Shown: positions 7,938 to 16,968, numbered from the stretch's first letter. The stretch is DNA of 64,000 nt from Bog-473 sp963770645 (GCA_963770645.1 CAVYQL010000004.1:310001-374000), one strand, 5' to 3'. Made by a program: numbers and translations. Notes: generated by a model not told the origin, from the letters alone.

Positions 7938-9290
7938 TCAGCTTTTCGCCGCGAAAGGGTGCCAGGAGCCCGGCACCCCCTTGAGTTGATGTTCGCCGCG
8001 GTCATCGAACTCGATTCCAGACCCCGCCACCAGGTCGGTGACTGTTCGGGAAACCAAAATCTCCGCTGGGTGCGCGGCGCTGCATATCCGGGCCGCCGTG
8101 TGGACAGCGATGCCCGCGATGTCTTCACCACGCTGCTCGATTTCTCCGATGTGAACTCCACAGCGTATGGAAACGTCGATTTGGGAGACACCATCGGCTA
8201 TGGCTTTGGCGCAGAAGATGGCTGCCGCCGGTCCGTCGAACGTTGCAAGCACGCCGTCACCTGTCGCCTTCACGAGCCTTCCGCCGAACCGCGAGACTTG
8301 ACGTTCCGTGAGAAGGTCGTGGCGGTCGAGTCGATCCCGCCACGCTTGGTCTCCGACGCTTCGTACAGCCTCGGTGGATTGAACGATGTCGGTGAACAGG
8401 ACCGTGGCGAGTCGCCGCTTCCCGGTCGGCGCATGCCGGGTTCCAGTGAGGAACTCCTCGATCTCGCCCACAGTGCCCGTGTCGCCGGTCCAGGGGAGGT
8501 GATCGGCAGAGGCAAGCTCGGTGAATTTGGCGTTGGAAATGTGAGACCCCAGATATCGGCCGTGATCGACCCGCACAAAGTTGTTGCCGACCGCGTGGAG
8601 GACGAGGGTCGGGGCTTGTACCTGCCGGAGCAAGTCCCGAACGTCGGTGTTCCGCGACATCATGAACATTGCTCGTGCCGCGGCCGGACTGGCCCCACGG
8701 TGGCCCGCCTCTCGCCACCACGATTGGAATGCGTCCTGACCCATGCGGCTAGGGGCCATCAGGGGGAGATCGTCGACTGCCTCGGACGGAGCCGTCGGAG
8801 TCGCTGAGGGCTCCACCAAAGAATCCACGAAACGGTCGAAGAGGCTTGCGGGTATGCCAATGGGATAATCATCTGTTCGCACGATTCGGGCATACGTGTT
8901 GATCAGGACGAGCGCTCGTATGGTCGTGGGGTTCGTGGCCGCCAAGAACATCGCCACTGGTCCAGAATGTCCGGTCGCCACTATCGCAGCCTCGTCAGAC
9001 GCAGCTGCTGCCATCACCGCGAGCGTGTCATTGGCGTATTGCTCGATAGTTGCACCGTTGGCACTGAGGGGGTCAGACAATCCGATACCACGAGCATCGA
9101 ATCGGATGACACGGGCGAACGAACTCAACGCCTCGACGTACGCCTCCCACCGTGGCTGGTCGTGAGCGGCCTCGATGGACATGTTGCTCCCGTTTCCGAC
9201 TTCGACCAGGTCGATCAAACCATCTCCAAGGATCACGAAGGCAAGGTGAGCGCCGTCAGAAGTCCTGGCGTAACGCACTTCTGGAGTCAT
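7938..9290 (-). CDS. Alpha/beta hydrolase fused to class III adenylate/guanylate cyclase (copy 1)
   Basis: 450 aa from ATG 9290 (MTPEVRYARTSDGAHLAF), aligned with its paralogue at 54583-55908 to choose the start. The first about 270 residues are an alpha/beta hydrolase with nucleophile elbow ATGHSGPVAMF and a late His (SADHLPW). After a short linker comes a class III cyclase domain with ATVLFTDIVQSTEAVRSVGD, the first metal Asp, and KATGDGVLATFDGP, the second metal region. The protein ends with the usual FDDRGEHQLKGVPGSW tail. Predicted role: cyclic nucleotide synthesis under control of a hydrolase-like sensor domain. Cytoplasmic. Confidence 0.88.
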   Translation of the reverse strand: MTPEVRYARTSDGAHLAFVILGDGLIDLVEVGNGSNMSIEAAHDQPRWEAYVEALSSFARVIRFDARGIGLSDPLSANGATIEQYANDTLAVMAAAASDEAAIVATGHSGPVAMFLAATNPTTIRALVLINTYARIVRTDDYPIGIPASLFDRFVDSLVEPSATPTAPSEAVDDLPLMAPSRMGQDAFQSWWREAGHRGASPAAARAMFMMSRNTDVRDLLRQVQAPTLVLHAVGNNFVRVDHGRYLGSHISNAKFTELASADHLPWTGDTGTVGEIEEFLTGTRHAPTGKRRLATVLFTDIVQSTEAVRSVGDQAWRDRLDRHDLLTERQVSRFGGRLVKATGDGVLATFDGPAAAIFCAKAIADGVSQIDVSIRCGVHIGEIEQRGEDIAGIAVHTAARICSAAHPAEILVSRTVTDLVAGSGIEFDDRGEHQLKGVPGSWHPFAAKS

Positions 9291-9440
9291 CACAGCCAAT
9301 AGCCTGCTTGATACGGCAGACGCCCGCTTGTCCGCAGGCGCCATCCCCGTCTGCCCACCCGTGCCGTGTACTCGGAACTCCCACGCGGGATATCGCTGGA
9401 CCGCCCGGAATTGCTGGATTCTGGTTGGGTCCGACATGGA

Positions 9441-9468
9441 TCTCAGTCCCGGCGATCTGGGACACCCC
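9441..9468 (+). repeat. Dispersed repeat copy
   Basis: TCAGTCCCGGCGATCTGGGA then CACCCCC, lying between two minus-strand genes but itself in the plus orientation. Confidence 0.75.
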
Positions 9469-9481
9469 CAGAGGCCCTTGA

Positions 9482-10219
9482 TCAGTGATGCTCGAACTTT
9501 GTAGCGAAGCCGTTTCCCGAGCTGTTGAGTGGGCCGACCTTCACCTGCGTCGTGCCGTTGCTCTTTGTCATCGGAAAGCTGGTGGGATCGTTGCTGCTGA
9601 TAGGCGTCCCGTCGACGGTGCAATCTATGAATTTCACCTTTGTGAACGTCGGGATCTGGCCAAATTCGCGCTGGTCGAGGAACTCGGCGGCGCTAGTCGT
9701 CTTGACGCCGTTGCCGGTTTGGGAGGTGACCATGCCAGTAGTCACATCATCTACAACGGCGCTGTCCTGCGACGTCGTCGCGGTAACGGTGATGGTGATG
9801 GTATCTCCGGGGGAAGGAGTGACAATCAACTGGTTGCAAATCCCGGGGTCGGCGCACGCGATTTCCTCGTAATCAAAAGGAGCGCCTGGCCCGTAGCAGG
9901 AGAGCGTGAAGAACCCGGCTACAGCATTCGGTGAGCCGACGAGCGCGATCGACATGTCGAATGTCTGGTTCGCCTTGGTACAGGCGAAGGTCGGAAGGAC
10001 GAACATCCCCTGTGCCTCAGTTGGATCGGCTGCATGGGTGGCATAGCCCCCGCTGGGAGATGGCCCTAAGGTTTCCACAACCATGCTGTCGTGCTGGACG
10101 GTGGCGTAAGGTACGCCAGCACCCGCAGCACGAGACGTGCCCAGAACGCTCGTCATCACCGGTACCGCCACGACAACCGTAAAAGCCAGGGCCAACACCG
10201 AGCGTCGAAATCTCCCCAC
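9482..10219 (-). CDS. Secreted G1-peptidase-like beta-sandwich protein, probably inactive
   Basis: GTG at 10219 has AGGAGG about six bases upstream, which decides the start. The product MGRFRRSVLALAFTVVVAVP is a Sec signal. The mature part follows the strand pattern of the G1 (eqolisin) protein at the right end of this window: PSPGDTITITVTATTSQDS, DDVTTGMVTSQTG, SAAEFLDQREFGQIPTFTKV. The Glu-bearing strand (SAAEFL) is present, but the segment that should carry the catalytic Gln does not show it. I infer an inactive or binding relative. Family assignment is by eye. Confidence 0.6.
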   Translation of the reverse strand: MGRFRRSVLALAFTVVVAVPVMTSVLGTSRAAGAGVPYATVQHDSMVVETLGPSPSGGYATHAADPTEAQGMFVLPTFACTKANQTFDMSIALVGSPNAVAGFFTLSCYGPGAPFDYEEIACADPGICNQLIVTPSPGDTITITVTATTSQDSAVVDDVTTGMVTSQTGNGVKTTSAAEFLDQREFGQIPTFTKVKFIDCTVDGTPISSNDPTSFPMTKSNGTTQVKVGPLNSSGNGFATKFEHH

Positions 10220-10329
10220 GGCTCCTCCTTGCAAGTGTCGGATGGATTAACGGTCGCATCGCTCCCCTCTCGGGTCAAACGTGATGTCGAGCGAATAACA
10301 GACTTCGAACTGGGAGTATGGGGACTGGG

Positions 10330-10360
10330 CCACTGCCCGCCGTTCCGGCGTGTGGGGATA
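10330..10360 (+). repeat. Dispersed repeat copy
   Basis: CACTGCCCGCCGTTCCGGCG then TGTGGGGATAAG, in the gap upstream of a minus-strand signal-peptide gene and downstream of another. Confidence 0.65.
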
Positions 10361-10371
10361 AGGCGCCATGG

Positions 10372-10917
10372 TCATCTCGGAGGTTGTTTTGGGACGGTCT
10401 TCGCAGCCGCTGCGAGGATCGCATCGGCAACGTCGAGTGGAGGTTGCGTACCGTCGATAATCGTTGCGCCGAGGCCTCGATATCTGGCCTCAACATGGGC
10501 ATTCCATCCGAGCGCTGCCGCCAACTCTTCTGGTTGTTGGCCGAAAGCATTTGTTGTGCGAGTCCCGAGACGGTCTTGAAGTGTCTTGTTGTCAACAACC
10601 AGACACACCATGAGGTCGAACAAATCCCACACAGCTGCCTCATTTTCGGCTCCTCCGCAAAGAAACGCTGTCTTGTCACGGTTTCTCGTCGAAAGGGCCT
10701 CGACCTTTGCTCGGCTGATTCTCCAAGCGAAGCGATCCAGCCAGCCGCTCGGCGTCGGATAAGGCGGATCCGTAATGATCTGTTCGCTCGTCCGATCGAC
10801 CCAGTAGCTGAATCCCTCAAAGTCGGCGTCGACCGCCAGCCCTCCTCGGCTCTTTAGAAGCGCGCAGACCGTCGACTTTCCCACCCCTGAACTTCCCGTT
10901 ACCCACACCAACGGCAT
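10372..10917 (-). CDS. P-loop AAA-family ATPase / nucleotide kinase-like protein
   Basis: 181 aa. The N-terminus MPLVWVTGSSGVGKSTVCAL carries a perfect Walker A (GSSGVGKST). A kinase-like LID/Asp region follows (AFLCGGAENEAAVWDLFDLM, then VCLVVDNKTLQDRLGTR). This matches the small AAA_18 / shikimate-kinase-like proteins that phosphorylate small molecules. The substrate is not predictable. No signal peptide. Confidence 0.8.
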   Translation of the reverse strand: MPLVWVTGSSGVGKSTVCALLKSRGGLAVDADFEGFSYWVDRTSEQIITDPPYPTPSGWLDRFAWRISRAKVEALSTRNRDKTAFLCGGAENEAAVWDLFDLMVCLVVDNKTLQDRLGTRTTNAFGQQPEELAAALGWNAHVEARYRGLGATIIDGTQPPLDVADAILAAAAKTVPKQPPR

Positions 10918-10985
10918 CGGTAAATCCTCGCGCGGGGACCCTGGGTATTATCTCGGATCTTGGAGCACATGAGAGTGCCCGTACG

Positions 10986-11015
10986 GAGGCCCCGCTCCGG
11001 CGTTCGGGGCTACTC
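10986..11015 (+). repeat. Dispersed repeat copy
   Basis: GAGGCCCCGCTCCGGCGTTC then GGGGCTACTCAC. A further partial copy (CCCGGGATATTGAGACAG) follows at about 11032. The whole 10918-11150 gap contains no gene I can support. Confidence 0.6.
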
Positions 11016-11150
11016 ACAAAGCGGAGCCCGCCCGGGATATTGAGACAGTGTGGGGATATGCGATACCGACCGGTTCCCCGGGGTTGAGGACTGAACTCCT
11101 GGTGCTCAGGATCGGCAGTTTCCGAGTCGTCAGCGGCGCGGTCGCAGCAG

Positions 11151-12054
11151 TTAGGGGCGCTGCCCCAGGGCGAGGGAGCCATGCTCGAGCCACAGGGCGG
11201 CATCTTCGGGAAGGCGCTCGGCGGTGAGTTGCTCGTGTCGACGAAGTTGCGCCTCACTGAGCTGGGCGCGCCACCTCCCGTTCGTCCCCAGGTTGAAGAA
11301 TGCGGTCGCGCCTTCGGGAAAGGCTTGGTTCAGGAACCCCGATGCTTCATGTTGTGACTTCATCGCCTCGAACCTGCACCGCTCTACGACCTCGCTCCAG
11401 AGCGCAGTGGGGATGTCGACGTCAAGAAAGTCGGCGATGCGTCGCATCTCGCCGCCGAGGTCGCGGATGAGGTCGGCGTAGTGGACGAGCAGCACGAACG
11501 GCTCGTGGCGATTCGGCCACCACGAGGCCAGGTGTTCCATGGGCGTCCCCCAGTCGACCCATTCGTCGAACAGTTGGTCCATGTCGCCATCCCACACCGG
11601 TGGCCATGGTGCGACGCCGTCCCGGGCTAGCGATGGCGTTGAGGGCCTCTATCACTTCCGGCCGCATCTTGCGCCGGTGGTTTGCCAATGAGACGAGGGC
11701 GTCGCGTCCGTCTCGATACACGGCGAGGTAGCGGCATTCAGTGAAGATCGGCGTGCAGTCGGCTGGGCTGTGCGTCTTGATGAACCGTCGGTGTGGGATC
11801 GCGTCGACCCTCGCGATCATGTCCTCCAACGGAACTATTCGGGCGTCCAGCCAGGGGCTCAGGTCGAAGGCGGGAGAAGGCGCGTCGCCGTGGGGCCACA
11901 AGAGCGAAGCCACGATGCCCTGCATCCATGTCGTCCCCGACTTCGGCGGAGTCGTGATGAAGATGTCGTCCGGCCGCGGAATGAATCGCTCCCACCGTTG
12001 GCTGTCATCGTAGACGTGCTGGTGACGGCGCGTCGCCGGCAGCACCGGTGCCAT
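11151..12054 (-). pseudogene. Sulfotransferase family protein, frameshifted
   Basis: Two overlapping frames together make one sulfotransferase. The N-terminal part from about 12054 includes the PAPS 5'-phosphosulfate loop (ITTPPKSGTTWMQGI) and the 3'-phosphate-binding segment (YRDGRDALVSLANHRRKM). That frame then runs into nonsense after about residue 150 (ASPGRRRTMATG). The rest continues in a second frame from about 11615 (MWDGDMDQLFDEWVDWG to LIRDLGGEMRRIADFLDVD and GTNGRWRAQLSEAQ). A single indel near 11600-11630 would join them. It is either a decayed gene or a sequencing error. Confidence 0.75.
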
Positions 12055-12189
12055 TCCGCGAACGTAGCCGCATCGGATCAACGGGGTGTCGTCCGCACTC
12101 CACAGGTGTTACGACGGCTGACACTGTCCTGTAATGGCGGCAGATATGCGCTCTGGGCCCACACGAGGTACCCAGTCGGTATCACTCGG

Positions 12190-12210
12190 AGCCGGCGGTA
12201 TGGGATGGCC
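12190..12210 (+). repeat. Dispersed repeat, short copy
   Basis: GAGCCGGCGGTATGGGATGG. The core and right arm are recognisable and the left arm is poor. It lies in the gap 12055-12237, upstream of the sulfotransferase remnant. Confidence 0.5.
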
Positions 12211-12237
12211 TATAAGCAGTCGGATACTCCGCCGGTC

Positions 12238-12630
12238 TTAGCCCCGGGGTGCGAAGAACTCAAGTGCGATGTTGTCGGGATCTCGAAACGACAATGCCGA
12301 GTAGTAAGGCGTGTCCACGATGCCACCGTTGGGGATGCCGAGTTCGTTCAGACGGATTTCCCATGCCTTTAACTCATTGCGGTTGGCACAGCCGAAAGCC
12401 AGATGATCGAGCCCCGGCCGCCGCTCGTTGAACGGCTCAGTGCTGTCCAAGTCAGGGAACTGAGTTACGCCGACGATTGTGCCGCCGGTAAGCCAAGCGA
12501 CGCGCTGGAACGGACCTGTGTCCTCGTCAAGGATTGGGTCCGAGCCGAACAGATCCTTGTACCAAGGCACACTCCGTTCAAGGCTCGTAACCGTTAGCGC
12601 CACGTGAGTAATCGCAGGGAACTCAGGCAT
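12238..12630 (-). CDS. Glyoxalase/VOC superfamily protein
   Basis: 130 aa, one VOC domain of two beta-alpha-beta-beta-beta halves. Candidate metal ligands sit in the usual places: His in ITHVALTV near residue 9, His in GLDHLAFGC about residue 76, and Glu in IALEFFAP at the end. The phrase YYSALSFRDPDNIALEFF is typical of dioxygenase- and lyase-like VOC proteins. The substrate cannot be told. Monocistronic. Confidence 0.88.
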   Translation of the reverse strand: MPEFPAITHVALTVTSLERSVPWYKDLFGSDPILDEDTGPFQRVAWLTGGTIVGVTQFPDLDSTEPFNERRPGLDHLAFGCANRNELKAWEIRLNELGIPNGGIVDTPYYSALSFRDPDNIALEFFAPRG

Positions 12631-13229
12631 CTCTTTTCTCCCCTTCGCACCTCGTGGACGCAGCGAATGCTACCTCTTTGGCGGGCAACTCTCGGGGAGT
12701 AAAAGCTATCTGGCAGCACCAGTCGCCGCGCTAACTGAGGCCACAGTCCCGGCGATGATGTGGAGCGGCTAGTCAACCCCCTGCACCGACTTCCTTCCGC
12801 CTCGCTTTTGGACGCGACGCACCAGAGGTGCGGCGCCTGAGTGTGAATGAGCAGTCGGAGGGGCCCCGACGTCAATACGGAGCGCCCGCAGCCCAGAGGG
12901 TGAGGACGAACGGTATTGACGGCGGGGTGGAGGCTGCTACTCCATCCCCGGTGCCGACAGCGGCGGGGGGCGGGCGAGCCATCGACGACGCGCCGGAGCG
13001 CAGTGGATCGGAGAACCGCCACGATGATGTACGCGTATCGAAATCGCAGTAAAGCCATTCGCAGGTGGTTGCCTCTGAATCGGGGCGCCCCTGACGCCTT
13101 CGCAAAGGAGGACGCTGGGCGTAACGCCGGCGAGGATCGGATCTGCTGCGGCGGTGCTCCGGCGCGTCGTGGAGGGCTCGACCAGACGCGGCGCCGATCG
13201 CGCGCTGGCCGAAGGGAAGAGCACGCTGT
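12631..13229 (-). other. Noncoding region 3' of IS110-type C transposase with inverted repeat
   Basis: Nearly 600 bases without a supported gene. Two arms of an imperfect inverted repeat lie here: a perfect 15-base core at 12985-12999 pairs with 13156-13170, and the similarity extends over about 40-50 bases either side with mismatches. The transposase at 13230-14333 has only a short 5' flank. A 3' guide RNA of the type known for IS1111-like elements is therefore possible. I could not fix the element ends. Confidence 0.4.
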
Positions 13230-14333
13230 TCAGACCTTGGCCACCATCTCGGCCCAGAGGAACCCAGCGAGTTCACGGGCGATGGCGGCGGCCACGACGG
13301 AGCGCACGTTCTTGTGGGCGGCGAGTTGTCGGAAGCGCCGAGACAGACGGAGTTGTGCGGCCCAGGAACGGGCGACGGTCTCGGGCGGCGCACCTTGTTG
13401 GCGCTCTTTGATGCCGACGCCGACGTTCGGGCTGTGCTGGTAGGCCCAAGCTGCCTCACAGAGCTGGCCTCGCAGATGGGCATGGCCGGCCCGGGTGATC
13501 GAGCCACGCCGTTGGGTGAGCCCCGTCGAGTTCTCCTCAGGCACGAGGCCGGTGAAGCTCATGAAGGGCCTCGCCCTCGGGAAGCGGCGCCAGTCGAACA
13601 CTTCGGCGGCCAGACACAGCGCGCCGATTCTGGTCACGCCCCGGTAGGCGGCCAAGCGTGGCACTTGGTCACCGAAGGGGTCCTTTGTGCACCACGGCAA
13701 AAGATCGGCTTGGACCGACTCGAGTGCGCTGTCGCGCAGCTGCACCGTGGCCAGGTAATGGGCGTAGGTGGCGGCGAGGGCCCGATCGTCGAAGGACAAG
13801 GTGGCGAGCCAGCGGCGATGGCGTTCGGTCCACGGCGACCCTCCCCGCCAGACAACACTGTGGCGAAGTAAGAATCCACTCAGCCGATTGCGGGCCCGGG
13901 TGAGATCTTGGACCATGTCGCCGCGTGTGCGACACAAGTCGCGTACTCCTTCTTGAGCGGGAGTGGGGACGGCAATAGGAGTGAGCTCGCCAGCTCGGTG
14001 CAGCCCCGCCAGCCGTCTGGCGTCGCGTCGATCGGTCTTGACGCGGTCACCAGAACCTTTGGGAATAAGTGACGGGGCCACCACGTCGCAGCGCACACCC
14101 ATCGAGGCGAGCAGGCGTTGGAGGTCATAGCCGGTCGGACCCGCTTCGTAACAGGCCCAGATCCCCTTCGGCTTCCCGAGTCGTTTGACCAGGCGCCGGA
14201 CCGAATCGGCATCGTGGAAGATCTTGTCGACCTCGGCGGTGTCGCGATCGGGCGAGAGCACCGCTACCGCGATCGCATCCTTCGACACATCCATCCCCAG
14301 GTGGACGAACCCTCGGTGGGCAATACTGGACAC
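13230..14333 (-). CDS. IS110-family transposase, type C
   Basis: 367 aa, unlike types A, B and D. The N-terminal DEDD domain starts GFVHLGMDVSKDAIAVAV. It has YEAGPTGYDLQRLL for the Glu position and VKTDRRDARRLAGL for the Asp pair. The C-terminal Transposase_20 domain carries FTGLVPEENSTGLTQRRGSI with the expected Ser, followed by ITRAGHAHLRGQL. It is complete and could be active. Single copy here. Both flanks lack an obvious split repeat, although GGGGGCAGGCTGGGG at about 14434 is reminiscent of the repeat's right arm. Confidence 0.92.
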   Translation of the reverse strand: MSSIAHRGFVHLGMDVSKDAIAVAVLSPDRDTAEVDKIFHDADSVRRLVKRLGKPKGIWACYEAGPTGYDLQRLLASMGVRCDVVAPSLIPKGSGDRVKTDRRDARRLAGLHRAGELTPIAVPTPAQEGVRDLCRTRGDMVQDLTRARNRLSGFLLRHSVVWRGGSPWTERHRRWLATLSFDDRALAATYAHYLATVQLRDSALESVQADLLPWCTKDPFGDQVPRLAAYRGVTRIGALCLAAEVFDWRRFPRARPFMSFTGLVPEENSTGLTQRRGSITRAGHAHLRGQLCEAAWAYQHSPNVGVGIKERQQGAPPETVARSWAAQLRLSRRFRQLAAHKNVRSVVAAAIARELAGFLWAEMVAKV

Positions 14334-14448
14334 GGCTGGCTCCTTCCATCCGTATGTCGGCTCCGTTCACCGACAGGTGAATGATCCACGCATATGCGGA
14401 TGCCGGAGGAGCCGGCCCGTTCCATACTGAATCGGGGGCAGGCTGGGG

Positions 14449-15327
14449 TCAGTCTCCGAGTTGGTTGGCGGCCTCACGACGAAGACCCGCCACGATGCTC
14501 CTCAGTATCCGACGTTCCTGAGTCGGGGTGAATCTGGCTGAGCCGGATCGACTTGTGTTGCCGGCCCTCCGCGTAAACGACTCCGTGAGGGACCTGGTGA
14601 GCTGTTCGATGACCTCTTCACGCTGCTCAATGTTGTAGAGCCGCTCTATGCCGTCGAGCACGCAAAAGACACGAGTGGCGTCATCGGACGTGAAGACCAC
14701 TCGATCCTCCGGGTTCATCCGGGAATGCGCTCGCATCCTCCGCATTTCGAGTGCGGCCTGACGCTCTTCCTCGCTTGGCTCCGGAGCTGTCGCATCGCCC
14801 GCTTCGGGATCTTCGGCGATCTTTTCGTAGAGCGCCATCATGAGTTCGGCGGTGTCGACCCCGAGATTCTGGAGTGCCTGGACCGCCACGCCGTTGCCCT
14901 CCCTAAGGACAGCGAGCAGCAGATGTTCGGGTCCGACGTGGCGGTCGCCCAGCTCATGGGCCTCAAAGGGAGCGAGACTCATAAGACATTTCGTGAGCCT
15001 CGGTGTGAACTCTCTTGGAGTCGCAATCGAGTCGGGTGCCGCTCCTTCTTCGACCGCCGCTTCATCTGGACCGGGGGCCCTGAGCACGATCGTGGTCCAC
15101 TCGCTGTCTAGGTCGATTCCTGGAGTTACGAGGGTCTGGACCTCTCGTCGGATCCTCTCTGTCGTCATGTCGAAGCGGCGCAGGACCGGACCAGCCACCT
15201 TGTCATTGACCTCGACAATCGCTATAAGCAGGTGCTCTGTACCGGTGTGATCATGGTCAAGAAGAAAGGCCTCGCCTCGCATCTCTAAGAACACTCGGCA
15301 GGCTCGGTCGGTCAGGCCTCCGTACAT
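14449..15327 (-). CDS. Double Clp N-domain protein without ATPase
   Basis: 292 aa from ATG 15327, with an AGGG-like site upstream. Two Clp_N repeats are recognisable: LTDRACRVFLEMRGEAFLL then HTGTEHLLIAIVEVN, and FTPRLTKCLMSLAPFEAHEL then HVGPEHLLLAVLREGN. This is the substrate/adaptor-binding module of ClpC/ClpA, here without Walker motifs. The C-terminal 120 residues are acidic, then Arg-rich (EERQAALEMRRMRAHSRM). It may compete with or deliver substrates to a Clp unfoldase. Cytoplasmic. Confidence 0.8.
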   Translation of the reverse strand: MYGGLTDRACRVFLEMRGEAFLLDHDHTGTEHLLIAIVEVNDKVAGPVLRRFDMTTERIRREVQTLVTPGIDLDSEWTTIVLRAPGPDEAAVEEGAAPDSIATPREFTPRLTKCLMSLAPFEAHELGDRHVGPEHLLLAVLREGNGVAVQALQNLGVDTAELMMALYEKIAEDPEAGDATAPEPSEEERQAALEMRRMRAHSRMNPEDRVVFTSDDATRVFCVLDGIERLYNIEQREEVIEQLTRSLTESFTRRAGNTSRSGSARFTPTQERRILRSIVAGLRREAANQLGD

Positions 15328-15624
15328 ACGTAACACCCTACGTTCGGCTGAGACCCACCCACTTGGCCGAAGTGCCTTCCGCCTCGCTAGCAGCGTTCGG
15401 GGCAGTGTTGGAGCACTGGGCAAGATTGTTCAACGATATGTGCCCGCGTCGGGGTGGCGACTGGTTCCTTCTGAGTGAAGTTTCGTGCAAGGTCCACGAT
15501 CTCGTCTAGCGGTTTGGCAGCTGTACTGCGAAAACTGTCTGTGTAAACGTTGTGAGGTCGGTCAGTCGGCGGATGACGAGGCTTCGACGCCCCGGAGTCG
15601 TCGACCAATCCAAAGGGAGCAACC
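15328..15624. other. Divergent intergenic region
   Basis: About 300 bases between the Clp_N protein and the collagen-like secreted protein, which are divergently transcribed, so both promoters should lie here. The Shine-Dalgarno AAAGGGAG sits at about 15613-15620, just before ATG 15625. I see no clear repeat or further gene. Confidence 0.4.
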
Positions 15625-16410
15625 ATGAAACTCACCAAGTCACTCAAGGTGGTCGTCGTGACCGCAGTCGCCTCGGCGACGATCGCCGTCGGAGCCGCGG
15701 CGGCGATGACAGCCGGGGCCTCTGGGTCTGGTACTACCTACTACGCCTGCCTCGGGTCGGGGAAACTCAAGAGCGTTGGGACCACGGCGCCGACGTGCTC
15801 GGGGTCAGCTACTCAGATTTCGTGGAACTCGGCAGGGCCGACCGGTGCCACAGGGCCACAGGGTGTCCCTGGAGCAACCAACTATGACCTCGCCCAACAG
15901 AACGGCTACCAGGGTTCACTGTCCCAGTGGTTAGCATCTCTCATCGGACCACAGGGCCCCACTGGTGCGACGGGACCGGCAGGTCCACAGGGAACTCAGG
16001 GGCCCTCGGGTACCTCCCAGGTCTACAGTGCCGAAGCGCCCAACGGCTTCACAAGTGCGGTCGAACTGAGCACCCTGAATGTCTTTTCCGCCGTTCAGCG
16101 AGTGACCGTGCCCGCTGGAAGTTACCTCGTGAGCGCAGACGTCAATGCGTACAACGACGCCTCCATTGCTAGCGGAACCGGAGAAGGATTCGCATGTGAG
16201 CTCTTCGGTGACGGAACGTCGGGAAGCGCCTGGAGCGACACAAGCATTACGAGCGGCAACAACTACGCAACACTGCCGCTTACGGGGACTATCACCGAGT
16301 CCGGGGGGACGATTTCCGTTGGATGCGAACTCACCTATTCCAATTCTTCTGGAGCTTCGGGCTACGTCGATGCGAATATCACGGCATTGCAGGTGAGCAC
16401 CGTGAACTGA
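15625..16410 (+). CDS. Secreted protein with short collagen-like segments
   Basis: 261 aa with a Sec signal (MKLTKSLKVVVVTAVASATI). Two Gly-X-Y stretches, GPTGATGPQGVPGATN and GPQGPTGATGPAGPQGTQG, flank the linker YDLAQQNGYQGSLSQWLASL, which is common in bacterial collagen-like and phage-tail-like proteins. The C-terminal 130 residues form a beta-rich domain (VPAGSYLVSADVNAYND). Likely a trimeric surface or extracellular protein. It has a good ribosome site (AAAGGGAGCAACC). Confidence 0.78.
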   Translation: MKLTKSLKVVVVTAVASATIAVGAAAAMTAGASGSGTTYYACLGSGKLKSVGTTAPTCSGSATQISWNSAGPTGATGPQGVPGATNYDLAQQNGYQGSLSQWLASLIGPQGPTGATGPAGPQGTQGPSGTSQVYSAEAPNGFTSAVELSTLNVFSAVQRVTVPAGSYLVSADVNAYNDASIASGTGEGFACELFGDGTSGSAWSDTSITSGNNYATLPLTGTITESGGTISVGCELTYSNSSGASGYVDANITALQVSTVN

Positions 16411-16486
16411 CCGTCACCGTGCAACAGCGATCGGCCAGCCGAGAGGCGGGGTGGCTCCCGTCTGGGATATGAGGTTCCTCCGCGAA

Positions 16487-16527
16487 GTGCCGCAGTGTGC
16501 ACCTCCTCCCGGTGAACGGGGGCACCC
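16487..16527 (+). repeat. Dispersed repeat, long-form copy
   Basis: GTGCCGCAGTGTGCACCTCC followed by TCCCGGTGAACGGGGGCACCC. One of the best examples of the full 40-base form. Confidence 0.8.
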
Positions 16528-16605
16528 TTCGGCGATTGAGACCCAACTGCCGGATACAAACCCGACACAGGATTCCACCGGCCCACGGTTGAGCTAGTCC
16601 ACTTT

Positions 16606-16617
16606 ACGATATATCGT
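16606..16617. promoter_or_regulatory. Palindromic operator candidate for the PadR regulator
   Basis: ACGATATATCGT is a perfect 12-base palindrome 37 bases before the padR-type start. A/T-rich dyads of this kind, around CGATATATCG, are usual upstream of PadR-like genes. It is the only such AT island in a GC-rich stretch, so autoregulation of the padR-PASTA pair is likely. Confidence 0.6.
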
Positions 16618-16653
16618 GTGTGGAGTGAACGAGGTCTCCTCGGGAGGTAGGGC

Positions 16654-16968
16654 ATGAGCGTCGAAGGCATACGTGGTTCTTCCGACCGCAGCGTCCTCGT
16701 ACTGACGAGTCTGGCCAGCGGACCCAAGCACGGGTATGCGCTGATCAAAGACATTGAGGCCTTCTCCGGCGTCAAGATGGGCCCAGGCACGCTCTATGGC
16801 TGCTTGTCCAAGCTCGAGGAGGCCGGCCTCATCGAAGCCCTCCCTACACAGGACCGTCGACATCCCTACCGCATCACCCCCACGGGCTCGAGCGTGCTCG
16901 GCCAACGCTTGTCGGAGTCGGCCCGTATCGCTCGATTGGGATTGAAGCGCCTCGCGGGTGCCACATGA
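16654..16968 (+). CDS. PadR-family transcriptional regulator
   Basis: 104 aa, winged-helix: SSDRSVLVLTSLASGPKHGY, then ALIKDIEAFSGVKMGPGTLY, GCLSKLEEAGLIEALPTQDR and HPYRITPTG are the classic PadR helix-turn-helix and wing. Its last four bases overlap the start of the next gene (ATGA at 16965), so the two are translationally coupled. It probably represses its own operon through the palindrome at 16606. Confidence 0.9.
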   Translation: MSVEGIRGSSDRSVLVLTSLASGPKHGYALIKDIEAFSGVKMGPGTLYGCLSKLEEAGLIEALPTQDRRHPYRITPTGSSVLGQRLSESARIARLGLKRLAGAT

